From NCBI GenBank assembly GCA_030533445.1, contig CM060065.1, forward strand, positions 22,767,974-22,831,973: a DNA stretch of 64,000 nucleotides, written 5' to 3'. The translations under genes were made by a program, and so were the position numbers. The notes under the pieces were generated by a model, which had not been told where the DNA came from, searched no databases, and saw nothing but the letters and a program-made list of their open reading frames with translations. Shown one piece after another: positions 33,129-48,116 of this stretch. The DNA is from Cyprinodon diabolis (lineage: Eukaryota; Chordata; Actinopteri; Cyprinodontiformes; Cyprinodontidae). Position 1 is the first letter of the stretch. Every line of letters starts with the position of its first letter.

Positions 33129-33309
33129 TTGCCTCCCTACAGGTTTGCTCTGTTTTGCTTTTTGGCACTAATTAAAACAAGGTCATGCCACAGGATCTCA
33201 ATGAGATCTATGTTCAGAATCTGTAAAGGCTGTTTCTAATCCTTTATGTTGCCTTTTTAGTTCTTCAGATACTGAATGGCTGGTATGCTTTCAATCATCA
33301 TTCTGCTGG

Positions 33310-34050
33310 TGTCATGATTTTCTTAAGAGATCTGACCCACAAGCAGTAAACCACTCAGAGAACCAGGGTAAAAGCTTTAACAGGTTTATTGATAAGAACA
33401 GCGGGGGTTGGATTCAGGAAACTCAGTGTGCTGGTGAACCAGAACTGGAAGAGGGAAGGGAAGTATCAGCAGTTAGTTCAGGATCCATGGGAACTTTGAG
33501 CGATGGCTGGAGAGACAGAGAAAACGGGACTCACGTTGATTGAGAAGACCTCTTCTCCCAGAATCCAGTTAGTGTGGCTTTATCCAGAGGTAGAGACTCG
33601 TTGGAGGGTGGACAGGTTAAGACTTGGTTGGATACTGAGGAGCTATTGAGCGGACTGTCACTTGGGAATCCAGGAGGACTTGAATGGAACTTGTGGGGGT
33701 TAATCCCCTGCTCAGTGTGAGACTCAAACAATCCTTCCAGGGAAAGAAGGCCCAACATCCAGCTTGCAGGAAGGCTTCCTGCCGAAAAGGCAAAGACAAA
33801 AAAGGTTAGGCTCAGCGAAAACAACGACTCAGTTAGACTCAGCAAAACTCAGCTTGGCTAGAGTACCCAAAACTGGCAAACACTCTGGCATCGAGGTAGT
33901 GACAGTCCACTGCTCAAATAGTCCTCAGTAATGAGCACAACCAGCCACAGGTGTGTGGTAGGACCAACGAGAACAGGGCGCCACCTGGTGGTGGAGGGAG
34001 AGAACAACAAAAAAACACAACCCGCACAAACTGGATTCCTAAGAGCTGAA
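33310..34050 (-). mobile_element. Antisense LTR insertion, present only in the second paralogous block
   Basis: About 740 bp starting TGTCATGATTTTC, placed between ctgctgg and tttttaatcataagg. The first block at 2735-2755 has ctgctggttttaatcataagg without it. On the minus strand an AATAAA signal occurs near 33385. The right border and target duplication are unclear. Frames such as 33531-33845 are LTR sequence. Confidence 0.65.
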
Positions 34051-34353
34051 TAACTAAGTTTTTAATCATAAGGTCACAAACCGATGGCCAGGTGTTCTCC
34101 TCTGGGATTTTCTTGAGAATGGAAATATTTATGTACCATTTTTAGTGAATCAATTAGGTCCTAAGGCAACAGAGAATCCCCAGACTTCTGACTGCCATCT
34201 GGCATGATGTTCTCTTCAGTTAATCTTAACCCACATACAACAGGACATACCAGGCCGCAAAATATTTTCCCCAAAATTTAAATATGAGATAGGTGTTTCT
34301 GTTGCTTTTAGTAAGCAGTATTTTTAACTTTGCAGCCGTCCTATTGATGCTAT

Positions 34354-35098
34354 TGTGATCCAGGCTGTCAGGCACTAGAATGTCAGACACAAAATATAAG
34401 CAGACAGCACTGAGAATATCAGATCAAGCATTTATTAAATACTCTGCATGAGTGCTCTACAGCAGGAGGAGGGAACTGGATCCTTTGTAAAAATAGAAAC
34501 TCAGGTTAGTGACTTTGAAAGTTTAACGGACCTGGTTCTGACTTCAGTCCGAGCCCGGAGGAAGGGGTAGAACCCAGACGGGAGGTTTCTCCACAGCTTG
34601 TCGTGGGAGTGTCCCCCAGAGTTCCAAGTGATAAGCTGAGCGTTCAATGAGCAGGCGCCAGCCAACAACGAGGAGCAGGAGTCCCGTGAGGGGAAATCCA
34701 AAGCTAGAGTCGTAGCAGAACCTAGTTTCCAGACTGGAAGATCAAAAAGCCAAAGAGGTACCAGAGGAGAGTCCAAGCCAAGGTCAGAAGACAGGTCCAA
34801 GTTCGGTAAACTGGCAGAATCCAGGAATCAGTCCAGAACAGATCGGACTAGCAGAGCAAAACCGCCTCAAAGCAAAATAAGGAGGTCCCAAAAGAAGAAA
34901 CAGGTCAGGATCAGAAAATCAGAATGTGATAGCTAGAGTTACTCTCACACAGCTTGAATAATCTGGGGCCAATGGCAGGAAAACAGGCAGCATAAATAGC
35001 AACAGGAAACAGGTGGATCAGATGAACAGTAATGAACAAACAGGCAGTTTAGATAGGTGAATGTAATAAGCCAGCCATCAGCGACAAGACTATGACAG
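34354..35098 (-). mobile_element. Antisense LTR, paralogue of 20696-21479
   Basis: Same element at the same place in the second block, slightly shorter through small deletions; ends ...gactatgaca. The minus-strand frame 34501-34800 parallels 20905-21255 and is not a gene. Confidence 0.65.
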
Positions 35099-35229
35099 GC
35101 TCTTTCTTAACTGAGGTGAGGCAGGCTGTGCTTTGGAGGATGCAATGTTCAAATATGTTGAGTCATATTAGAAATATATTACTGCTGAATCAGGATCACT
35201 GCATCTATGAATTAGTCCCCAGCCTCTCA

Positions 35230-36958
35230 AAACAAGCATATTGACAGGTAATCTGTTAAAAAAAAATAAATAAATAAACCAAAACACTTTAAGGATTTAA
35301 ATAAACAGAGGTGCTCTATAGTGTCAAAAGCTTTGTGGAAATCTAAAAATAAAACAATATTTTTTTCTTTAATAAATGAAGTCGAGAACTAACATAATAT
35401 TGTTGTGAATAAACCAGTCCTTCATTAATCCTGATCACACACTATCTGTCCCAAATTGAATGGAAAAAATAAGGGTGAATAATTTTTAATCTGCATTCAA
35501 TAAAGTTATTGGCCTCATATTATCAATGTGTTGTTTCCTGGTTTTGGGTAATAATGTAAAGACTCATTGTTTCATAGTTGGCATTAAATTATAAATTTTA
35601 ATACATTTTTAAAGCTTTGAATAATAATGTGTTAAATGCTTTCCAAAAAAGGATAATGAAGCTGTGATGAGAACTGACTTAGATCATAGGGAGAGCTGTC
35701 TGATTTCTCTGCTTGGGATCATGAGGAGACTCAAAAGTTGAGGAATTCTGAAAATTATATTAGAGCTTGTTGGGATCTTTTCTGAAACTTCGGAGGAGAC
35801 TAAATCAAACTTTAATACATCTTATTGCTCCACAGAAAAAAACTGAGACACAGGAGAAATAAACTTTTTCTCATTTTGGTGTCACACATATCTCAAAATT
35901 GTCTAGAAGTACATGACACATTTTGGAGATCTCATTTCAGATTTTCCTTCCCTCTTTTTATCTGTACTTATAAAAGATTGATCACAGAAATCATTGCTTA
36001 CTCTTTATTTGGAAATCTGCAGAAAAGTTCAAACTGACCTTAAAGCTTATATTTGTTTAAATAGTGGACAGGTCTTTGATAAAATAGCAAATGACCTTAA
36101 CAGGGTCAAAGTATTTATTGTAGACTTTTAGTTTAATATTTTACTTTTTGTAACAGCAAAGCTTTACCTGAATAAGATTTTTTATACATGAAATACTGGA
36201 ATGCAGGTAATCAGGTAATACAGGTCATGTGCTTTAGAAAGAGAGATATTTTATTTATTTTTTTTTTTACAGACAACCTTGTTTATTTAGGTGAATTTGT
36301 CTTTAATTATTGTTTGACAGTTGGATTTTTTATTAAATGGTAGTGAAAAATTTCATAGGAGAAAAGTAATTTAAAAATTTGATGCGGAGCGAATACATTT
36401 CCCAGCACTGTAAAGTCCTGTGAGGTTTCAGTAGCCTCAAAGGATCTTGGGTCATTTTAGGACAAGAAAAACACATGGCCATGTTGTCCTGTTGTTTTTT
36501 TTTTTTTCCTTCTTCTTTTTTTAATAAGGATTGTTTGAATTGGCAGCTCTGTTCATGCTAAGCTAACATTATGTTGTAACTGTTGCAGAGGTGAATAGTT
36601 AAAGTTGGAGCCATGTAAAAAAATGTTGCACCAGTTCCATCACAGTTAAACCTGCATCCTGACAGGGGGAAACAGTTAGTAAGAGACTTCAAGTTACATG
36701 AACAGAATAATGTTTGCTCTATTGCAGGACTTGTCATATAATCATGTTGTCATTTCATTAGTGAGCAGTTTTGCTGTTTGTGCTCTTCTTCTTTTTCTAT
36801 TTCTTAAAAAAGATTGGTCTCAAGCAGCAGGCCTGGTGAAAAACTGATGTCTTCATTTTAAAATCTGAGAAATAGGGAAGTACAACAGGAAGAAAAGCTG
36901 CCTTTAACTTTCACTTTGATTGTTTTTTTTGACAAAGTAAACTTGTTTAGTTGTTTGC
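35230..36958 (-). repeat. Antisense L1 remnant and adjoining block (partner of 21.64-23.27 kb)
   Basis: The minus strand at about 35330-35350 encodes LDFHKAFDTIEH; 35510-35590 carries the upstream LLPK / RPIT region. 35750-36190 also matches 1060-1500. The homology with the first block ends at caaagtaaacttgtttagt (36940-36958). Confidence 0.7.
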
Positions 36959-37292
36959 CCAGGTTATCTCTGCTCCACTGACAAGCTTTTCAATCATGTA
37001 ATAATGCCTTTTTGTCTTCTCAGAATCCAGCTCCCTCTGCCACTGACTGAGAACTATTTTCTTAAAACTTCTAACTACCTACTGATTTGACCATTTCAAT
37101 GCTTCTTTAGCAAAGAAGTCAACGCAATCATTATTCATTACCCCAACAGTAGAGGGAACCCATAAAAATATCTCACATTTCATCCTCCCCTCTTCACCCT
37201 AGAAATGGTGAAAAGAATCTCATTGATTATTTTTGGATAAATTTGGGACCGATATGATTGCAGGGACAACAGAACAGAGGCTGAGTCAGAAC

Positions 37293-37659
37293 TGTCACAC
37301 CTGCTCCTCTGCTGTGACCCAAACAACTGGGAGTCATCAGCAGCTGCAGCCATTTAAGGACGGATCCACCAACTGCACAGCTTCAGATTTTTGCCTTACC
37401 CCAGTGGTAACACATTCAGGCCATTTGCTTAGTCCGAACTAGTCTAGCAAAATCTAACCTGCTTGTTTTCTTTCTATTTTAGTCCAGTTATTCTGCCTGC
37501 CAGAAGCTGTTCCCCAACCTTGGATTCCCTGGCTTAGAACATCTGCTTGTCTTACCTTGATTACTTGGTTGGTCCCAACTATTGTGCTCTGGTCCAACCT
37601 CTCTGCTGGATAAAAACCCAAATAAACCCAACTGCTCAGTAGTGGTGTCAAGCGTGACA
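37293..37659 (+). mobile_element. Solo LTR, 367 bp
   Basis: Ends TGTCACACCTG and CAAGCGTGACA with a perfect 5-bp duplication AGAAC (37288-37292, 37660-37664). Poly(A) signal aataaacc at 37621. A fragment of the same family is at 24245-24348. Confidence 0.9.
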
Positions 37660-37664
37660 AGAAC

Positions 37665-39185
37665 AGATGACCACAACTCCTTGGCTTTACATCACACACC
37701 CACTTTAAAAGCCCATAGAATCACTAAAATCTTAGACATAAAAGCAGCTTTTCCATCAGTAAGCCATCTGCCCTGCCTCAGAAACGTCACTGGGATTAAA
37801 CCACCAGATGCAGGTCTCTGACCTACTGGGTCAAAAGATCCATTAAAGTCTTTAAATGACAAGTTGGAATGTATTTTATCTTACCATTACCTCAGCCTGT
37901 CCATTTACCTTTCTTTGTATCTACCTTCTTTACTGACCATTCCACCTATATATTTGGGAGTACCCATATTGGATCTGATGGCCAGACAATCACAGGAGCT
38001 ACCTTTTTATGGGCAAACTCTGGAACCTCAATCTCACTTCCATTATAAAATGTCTTCCTTCTCGCACCCTTGACTATCAGCTCCTCTCTATCAGCCTCCT
38101 CAGCATGCCCCTCCCCTTCACCAAGACATGTCCCAACTAACTGAGGGAATGTCTTCTGTGAGTCAACGAGAAAAGATAGTACAGAAAAAGTACAGATTGC
38201 CCCAAAACAAATTTTTTAAAGCTTCAGTCTAATTTGATTACAGCCTTACTATGTCAAATTTAGCATGATTAGTTCTGTATGCATTACCATGCACAAGACA
38301 ACTATAATCTAAACAACAACAAATCATTCCTTGATAAAGCATTAACATGGTCGTCCAAAAACTCCCTGAAATACATCACAAAATAATAATGACCTTGTTG
38401 CATTTATCCACCAATTTACTAATGCACTCTGTCATTCTCTCATCAAAGTATGCCCCCAACTATTTGAATGACACAACCTTCTCCATGCATTTATCATATA
38501 ACCAATCCTAGATCCCTTACTTTTCTCTTATTTCCAAGGAAAACATATGCAGATGTATCCACTGCAATTATAAAAAGCCTCTTTCCAGCCCAATCTAAAA
38601 TTTCATTCAATGCATTTTGTTCTTCCCTAAGTATAAACTCAGTATTCCTTCCTGTCTTTCACACTGCACCATGATCAGCAAAAAGAAAACTATATCTTGA
38701 ATCATAACCTTTTCAATGTCGAGACATTGTAATAGAGCAATGACGAGATAAAGTGCTTTCTTTAACATCCAGATTGTGTTTGAGGAAGTCACAACATGAT
38801 CTGTCAGGAGGCAGGATCACTAACATACATTACCAACCGCATATTCATCGTGGTCGCCATAATTAATGTTATTACGGTACTGAAAGAAGTTATTTCTATC
38901 TTTTAATCATCAAACAAGGCTAAATTATATCATATAAAAGCTGACAATTTTGATAGCATTTGATATATTTTACATTCTGTTATATTTCTTGTCATCATCT
39001 GACATGCTCAGAGCAGTCCAGCAACATATAATTGCTCTGTGTTTAACTACATTTCAGACTTAGAAAAACGTTATTGACATCTTGTATACACAGCGTATAT
39101 ACAAAACGAAATTTCATTTTGTACAGCTCTCCTGACATTTCTATTTCTTAAAGTGCAACAGTTATCAAATGTAGACATTGTTTTT
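37665..39185. other. AT-rich non-coding interval, nothing recognised
   Basis: Read on both strands; only short chance frames. No element ends, no motif-bearing peptide and no strong splice-site pairs were seen. Confidence 0.5.
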
Positions 39186-39193
39186 CTTTAGAT

Positions 39194-40050
39194 CAGGGGT
39201 GCTCAAGTCCTCAAGAGCTACCATCCTGTAACTTTTAGGGCCCTGTCAAACATTGCTGATTTAGCCAGCTTATGCCCGACGTCCCAAAATCTTCCGTAAC
39301 GCTTGCATACGCTGAACTTTCTATGTAATTTTTCAGTTTTGGGCGTATACATAGAATATTCATAACGATTTCAGATTTTATGTCCAACGACAGCCTAACT
39401 TTAGTCATCAGTTAAAGCTGCTCCCCTCAGGTGCCCAGAGCTGCCCGTCTGCATAAAAATATGTCTTTGATGGGCAGTATTAAAGAACGTAAGAAAGTTT
39501 GCAGTCGCAGCAGATTCAGCAACATGTCTGCTAGGAAGTTTGCTGGTCATACACAGGGCGGATCCATTACATTCACCTTCATGCTCACCCTATGATGGAG
39601 ATGAAGTCTTACTCATAGGTTTTGAATAAGCTGGACGCCACGACTTATGAGTAACTTACACTTAACGTTTGTCAATGATCAGATAACTTACCTGTAACTT
39701 ATACCCCACGTATGGCATAATTATGGCGTACTTGCCGTATGTTGACGTGTGGCAACGTACTTCAGCATCCTCATAACTTATACAAAACCTACCCATAACT
39801 TATTCAACATATACCAGCGTTTTTGCCAGATTTTCCGTACGTCATGCATACGCTGGTCTAAATCGTCCAGTTGTGACAGAGGCTTTAGATGCATATCTCC
39901 TCTAACACACCTGAATCTAAAGTCTCAATCCCCTGCTTTAGCTCAGCAGAGGCATAGTAACAAGCATCTCATTTGATTCAGGTGTGTTAAAAAGGTGCAT
40001 CAAAACGCTGCAGGAGAGTAGCTACTGAGTACTGGACTTGAGCACCCCTG
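39194..40050. mobile_element. hAT (Charlie-like) non-autonomous element with nested MITE
   Basis: Inverted ends CAGGGGTGCTCAAGTCC and GGACTTGAGCACCCCTG. Flanks ctttagat (39186-39193) and ttctagat (40051-40058) differ at two bases and fit the nTCTAGAn target preference of Charlie-type hATs. Arms such as gctttagctcagcagaggca are typical; no transposase. Confidence 0.82.
39238..39884. mobile_element. MITE nested in the hAT element (Harbinger-like)
   Basis: Starts GGGCCCTGTCAAAC and ends GTGACAGAGGCT, imperfectly inverted, with TTA on both sides (39235-39237, 39885-39887). The second inner inverted motif is cttccgtaacgcttgcatacg against ttccgtacgtcatgcatacg. It lies where a continuous acttttagatgcat would be expected in the hAT arm. 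Superfamily is tentative. Confidence 0.6.
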
Positions 40051-40058
40051 TTCTAGAT

Positions 40059-40777
40059 TATTCATTATATTTTATGAAAGTGCCACAAAATGCAAACATG
40101 AAAATAATTTAAAAATACAATAGCCAGAAGTAGGTCAGGTGTTGCGGGACAGATTGATACAGATTAGAGCTGTAACAAAAAGGAAGTAAATGTTGAAAGC
40201 CGCTCAAAGGTGGTGGCATACTGTAAGTAGATTAAAATATGTTCATTGTAGCCCTTAAAGTTAAACGTTGTGTGCATTTCGCAACATGAAATATCTTCAA
40301 AGCTAACGAATTACAACCTAAAACCAAAAAGCATTTGTATCTCAGCTGGGTAAGCTTCTATATGACCTTGAGTGAATGAATCACAATTATTACGGTAATC
40401 AAAATTAAGTTACCTGGATGAAGGAGATGTGAATGAGGAAGTTGACAAAATGTTCAGAAAGAAAAATCTATTAAGCTGGATAACATACCAACAAAGCTTT
40501 TAACCCTGAGAAGACAAAAAGAGACAAATCACCCAAGGACAAAATAGACTCAATCTTGAAAGCAGTGTTTGTGCTAATGGCTAAAATGGATTGGCACACT
40601 GAGTATTTAGATACTAAAACAGATCTCCAGAGAGAGTTTTAGATGAAGATTGCAGCAAATACAGAAAAACAAACAAACAATAACAAACAAGATATTGGTG
40701 ATCTGCAAAAGAAGGTGGAACTCTTGGTGGAAATATGTGCCTGAATGATGTCAAACAATTTGTTTGTAGGACACATT

Positions 40778-40778
<1 letters not shown>
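40059..40778. other. Non-coding interval, nothing recognised
   Basis: AT-rich sequence between the hAT element and the (TA)n tract. No gene or element end was identified. Confidence 0.45.
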
Positions 40779-40853
<75 letters not shown>

Positions 40854-40868
40854 GTATATATATATATG
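40779..40868. repeat. (TA)n microsatellite, left tract
   Basis: Over 30 TA units with small interruptions (atgtatatatacag). It borders the 3' end of the R4/Dong fragment. A 14-bp string gttttctcacccc occurs twice around a further TA run (40870-40913). Confidence 0.92.
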
Positions 40869-40889
40869 TGTTTTCTCACCCCATATATA

Positions 40890-42966
<2,077 letters not shown>

Positions 42967-43288
42967 CTCACAGCAGGACTGATTCTGTGGTTTATATGAA
43001 ATACTGTGTATTTGTTGCTTACAAATCATACAAACCTTATCCTTTTTTTCGGTACAAATTCTAATGCAGTACAACACAATGCACTTTTACTATTAATGCT
43101 ATATTTGTACATGCTTTTTTCATTAAAATAGAGGCTCTTTACACCACTGCTCAAAGATTAAGTGGCTGTTTGTGTTCTGACCCTCACCCAGAAGTTGTTT
43201 TGAGCATGTTTGTGTAAGTTAAATATTCTTGACCTTACATATGAGTATATTTCTATAACAAAACTCTCAGTTTCAGAGGGTTGTAAAT

Positions 43289-44001
43289 TAGGGATGCACG
43301 ATATTGGGATTTTGGCCGATATCCGATTTTTTAAAACTCATGTAGCCGATAACCGATATCGATACCGATGTTAAAGCTGGACAAAAATAAGTAGTCATTG
43401 AAAATAGCAGTTTTGTTATACATTTCTGACACTTTGAAAAATAATATACTCAAATATATTTTCATATGCTGATATCAAATTGATTTTTAAAAACGCGGTA
43501 TCGATCTATTTTACTTTCAAAATCTCGTGAAATTTCATCATTCTGTTACAAACTCTCGTGATATTTTGCAAATTTTTGTGAGATTTTGTTAGTAAAATAA
43601 ATCGATACCGCGTCAATATATCAACATAAAAATATGGCAAAATTTCGTGAATTTTCGGGGGATTTCGTAGCATAACGATGACATATAGCAATATTTCATT
43701 AGTAAAAGAGATTGATATGGTGTTTTTAAATGGCAATATTTCAGCATATGAAGATATTGTGATATTGTGATTGATATTTTAATGTATCAATATTTTTTCC
43801 CTCGTCTTTAGAAGTTTTAAAGTCTGTAAAAAAGAAGTTTTTGAGGAAGAAGAAGTAGTATATATATTTTTTTAATTTTAAAACTCAGAAGTTGATCAAA
43901 TATCGGCTTAACTATCGGTGGGGTGGCCGATGTCCGATATTCAGTGTTAAGGCCGATACAGGCCGATACCGATAGGGGGCCGATTATATCGTGCATCCCT
44001 A
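43289..44001. mobile_element. hAT-type MITE, 713 bp
   Basis: Perfect 16-bp inverted ends TAGGGATGCACGATAT and ATATCGTGCATCCCTA with a perfect 8-bp duplication TTGTAAAT (43281-43288, 44002-44009). Arms are rich in ggccgatatccgat / ataccgat motifs. Block C lacks it at the matching position. Confidence 0.93.
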
Positions 44002-44039
44002 TTGTAAATTTTTTATTGCATATTTGAAAAGCACAAAGC

Positions 44040-44398
44040 TAGTTAGAGGGCTGCCCAGTGCAGTAGTGGGTAGCATTGCTGCCTTGCAGCAAGAAGATTC
44101 TTGGCCCGGGGTGTTTCTGCATGGAGTATGCATGTTCTCCCTGTGCTTGCATGGGTTCTCTCCTGGTACTTCCTCCCAGTCCAAAAACATGCCTGTTAGG
44201 TTAATTAGCTTCTCTAGATTATCCTTAGGTGTGTGTGAATGGTTGTTTGCTCTGTGTGTCTCTGTGTTGCCCTGCGATAGACTGCCAACCTGTCCAGGGT
44301 GCACCACGCCTCTCGCCCATTGACAGCTGGAGAGAGGCACCAGCACCCCTCGCTCCCCAGCAGGGATTATGTGTAACAGAAAATGGATGGATGGAAGT
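44040..44398 (+). repeat. Dispersed teleost repeat ending in ATGG units
   Basis: Same repeat as 25585-25910, here longer: it includes ctggtacttcctcccagtcc and ttaattagcttctctagatt, ends aaaatggatggatgg. The minus-strand frame 43999-44346 is not a gene. Confidence 0.75.
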
Positions 44399-46634
44399 TA
44401 GAATGTCAAATTTCTGGTTGGCCCATGAAAGATTGGGCAATTTATTACAATAGGGTATTTACTTCTTTGTTAAACTGTTTAAAATTAAAAATAAGCTATT
44501 TAATGTATATTAAATGTATAGAATACTACTTAAATTTATTTGGTAACATTTATCATAAGAAAACTTGCAATGATTACCTAATATTAGTGAATAATGTAAC
44601 ATAATGCAACAAAGTAAATCAATATGTCAAGCAAAGGAAAAAAATTAATATCTACTTAATTACTTCACAACAGCAAATACTACAGAGAAATTAAATTTAC
44701 TTACATTTTTGAGTAAAATGCTGTTTGTGCCTATGAAAAAAAGTGCACTTTACTTGTTTAAATAAATCTAACTTGCAACATGGATGTAATTAAGTAAATG
44801 TAATGAAATATCTCACGACTGTTATGTTTAATGGAAAGTAAAATTCACTTGGTACTGGCAAGTGAGTGTTACTTGATATTGCAACATAAAATTTTACTTA
44901 AATCATTTGCATGCAAATACAATAATATCTTTTAAATAAATCTTATGGTTTTTTTTTTCAATGTAGTAGATTTTAGGTCTGGCATGTTTGCCAGGGATTT
45001 AGTTCAATTCAAAAATACTTTATTAATCCCAAAAGAAAATTAAATATTGTCTGACTTCACCAAATTTTTTTTTTTAGCTAAATGTCTTTAAACCATTTCT
45101 AGTATGAATAAGCCTATGTTACAAGGAGTTAACATTTCTTATAGACAGTTTAAAAGAAGTCAATTTGCTTACAACAGAGCTATCGTTAAAAAAAAAAGAT
45201 TAAATGCTATATAACACCCTTGACACTATTTCTTTACATTCAAAATTTTCGGATCTAACGTTAAATATTAAGATATGTGAAATTGTCCCTATTCCATTGC
45301 ATCAACATAACTGAATTTGCTCAATAAGTGTTACAAATGGAGTAAAATATTTCTATGGAAAAACAAAACACATAATATTGGAAGACCACAGTTACTTAAA
45401 AGCTGTAATGTTGGGGAATTAAAAACAAGTTGTTGAAAAAGTTTATAACTTTTAATATAACATAAATTTATTTTAATCAGAATTTGACATCTCATAATTC
45501 TACGATTCTACAGCAGAATAATATTATCCTGAGACAATATTCATTAAGGATTGGTTGGATAAAAACTTTATATTTAACAGTGATATATTGGAGACTGGTG
45601 GATTGTTGACCTTCTCATCATTTGTGGGTAAATAGGATCTAAATTTTGAAATACAACGTATCACAGTTCCTTGTCAGTTTTAAAATAATCGGAAACAGTT
45701 TTGATCACCAGTCTTTTAATCTTTTATTATTACTATGGCAATGTGTCTTGCATTGCACGCTTACTCTTTTTGTATCTCTTTTTGTATCTGTACTGCCACC
45801 TAGCGGTTGAATCGTTTTGTTTCTGAGACTTCTGCGAGAATGTGTATTGTACTTTCTCTTAAAAAAAAAAAAAACGCATTTATTTATACCAGAAAAAAAT
45901 CATTTTTAACCGATTATATTTTGTAGTTTAGTGCTCTATCAATACTTTGGGAGGGAAATTTGTAATTTAGGTATTTTTCTATAAGCGCAAGAGCATACGA
46001 TCGCGAGAAAACAGAATGTCCGCCGTAAACAAACGTGAAGCTACAAACGCCTCTAAACAAAGGTTCCGCCTCTTCACTTCCCGACCCAACTAAACCAAGT
46101 AAACAGGAGTACAAATGTAAATCTCGTCTTTTTTTAACCACATAGGCTACTGAATCCTAACATAGCAATTGGCAACTCTGACCCATTCTTCAGTAGAAAA
46201 CTAACAACTTAATGAGGGAAATAATAATAACAGACCAGAGGAGTAAACCAAACTATAGCCCATTATGTTGCTCTTTCTGTTTGAAGACCCCCAAAAAGAA
46301 AGACCTTGTGATACAAACTACTCAATATTATTCATTGCAAAACTCCACATTCACAGCTCAAAATTTTAGTTAAAACCCAGACTTTATGTCTTTATGACCT
46401 ATATGTCTTCATATTTGTCTTGCTTAAAGTACTGAACCAAGAGCCTTAAAGATTGTATTGCTATTGTCTGTATTCTGTATGTTCTTGCCTGCCTTATGCA
46501 TTGATGATTAAATGTTTATATATATTAAAAGCATTAAGAAATTAAAGTTCCAGGAAACTAAAATAAATGTGATAATTCAAGGTGCACCACATAGGTTTGT
46601 ATTATTCTAGGCACTGTCAACCCTCTCTATCCTC

Positions 46635-46926
46635 TAGTTTTGCACCGATACTGATACCAGTATCGGGCGGGGCCCCAAAACAGCACTAAAATGGTGGTAT
46701 CGGTATAGGCAAGTAGCAACAAATAAGGCACCAATACCATTTTGAGAGCCAAAAGTTTATTCAACTATTGTCACTCATTCCAGGTAGGCAATATACAGTT
46801 TTACTGGATTCACTTTGTATTATTCTTTTTCCTTTTCCTTTTTCCAAACAGATGGTATCAGTATGGTATCGGCCGATACTGCAAAGCCAGGTATCGGGGC
46901 CAACAAATTACATTGGTGCAACACTA
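46635..46926. mobile_element. hAT-type MITE, 292 bp
   Basis: Ends TAGTTTTGCACCGATACTG and GGTGCAACACTA, imperfectly inverted, with a perfect 8-bp duplication CTATCCTC (46627-46634, 46927-46934). The inside repeats ggtatcggccgatactg motifs. Confidence 0.92.
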
Positions 46927-46934
46927 CTATCCTC

Positions 46935-48100
46935 CATGTAAAGTATAAATATTTACCATTAAATGTTAAAATTCTCCATGCATTCAGCTCCTCTATTGTC
47001 TCATGAAAATAACATCAATGCACATTAGTTACAAACATTCATTTAATTCTATTTGAGCAATGTGCAGATATTATATCAACTAAGTTCTATCTGCTGTATA
47101 GCTGATCATATCTAAAGTATAAGTTGAAGATTCATAGTTAATGTTACAGGTCTCTTCTCTCTAAGATTATAAAACAGTGTTTGAAATTTTTATCAAATGC
47201 CATTATAAAAAAAAAAACAACATAGAATTTTCTCTTTCTTTAAAAAAGTAATGCCACGTGAAAGTTGTTTTTAAAAAAAGGAAATAAAATGATAATGTAA
47301 ATCTTAACTTATAAGGTTTTTGAAATAACTGGAAATAACTGAATTTTCCACGCACATCTTGCAGATGCTCTGAAATCAACCCAAGTGACCTATTAATTAA
47401 TTCTTTAAAAAGGTTTTAACATGTAGATGTGTTTTTTCCTTTTTTGTTTTACTACTGGATCCATTTTACTACTGATGTTGTTTAAAAATCTAAAATAGCA
47501 TTATTTTGGATCTTTGTATTGAAGGCTTATTGCTACAATGAATAATATATATAATAAAAATATTCGATTTCCTTTAATGCATAACTTCTCCTTTTTCAAA
47601 ATTCATTATCTTCTTCTTTGGACGGCAAAGCTTCTTGACAACCAAGACGAGCGCAGTTGATTTATGAGCAACACTAGAGATCGCCAGAGAGCCACGTTCA
47701 ACGCGTGGCTCGAGGCGAACGTGAACTGTTAGTAAATGCTCCATACCGGCTGTTTGGGCCTATTGGCTGCAATGCCATAATAATAATAATAATAATAAAA
47801 GCGCACAGACGCTCGTAAAATGACTCCAATGAAACCAATACGGGCTCAACACGTGAGCAACAGATTAAACCTAAAGCACAACTTGGACAGCTTGTGCGTA
47901 AAGGCATCCTCTCAGAAATAGAAACAGCATAGAGGGTGTAGATGACTGAAAACAGGAGTCCCTGTCATTTGCTTCAGCTTTAGGCTTTTCCTAATATTTT
48001 CAGCAGGGACTGTCACAGGACTAAAATATTTCGTTTCCCTACAGCTACTTAAGTGAGTAACAATCATCTTCATAAAAACAAACCACGCGCACACGTGCGC
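46935..48100. other. Non-coding interval with short (ATA)n tract
   Basis: AT-rich DNA with a small trinucleotide run (47777-47799) and from about 47620 a rise in CG content (gagccacgttcaacgcgtgg). No gene was recognised. Confidence 0.45.
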
Positions 48101-48116
48101 GCGCTGGAAACCCCAA

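Larger units (their letters stand above)
43080..45993. repeat. Paralogous block D (partner of 25.45-26.34 kb)
   Basis: Same segments in the same order as block C, but expanded by a 713-bp hAT element and by about 1.2 kb of AT-rich sequence (44400-45550). That sequence includes a strip resembling a LINE 3' end in antisense (attcaaaaatactttattaa at 45008). Ends at tataagcgcaagagcatac, as block C does at 26344. No gene. Confidence 0.8.

Noticed and set aside
43999..44346. 115-codon minus-strand frame, similar to 25584-25865
   Set aside because: It belongs to a high-copy teleost repeat ending in ATGG units.
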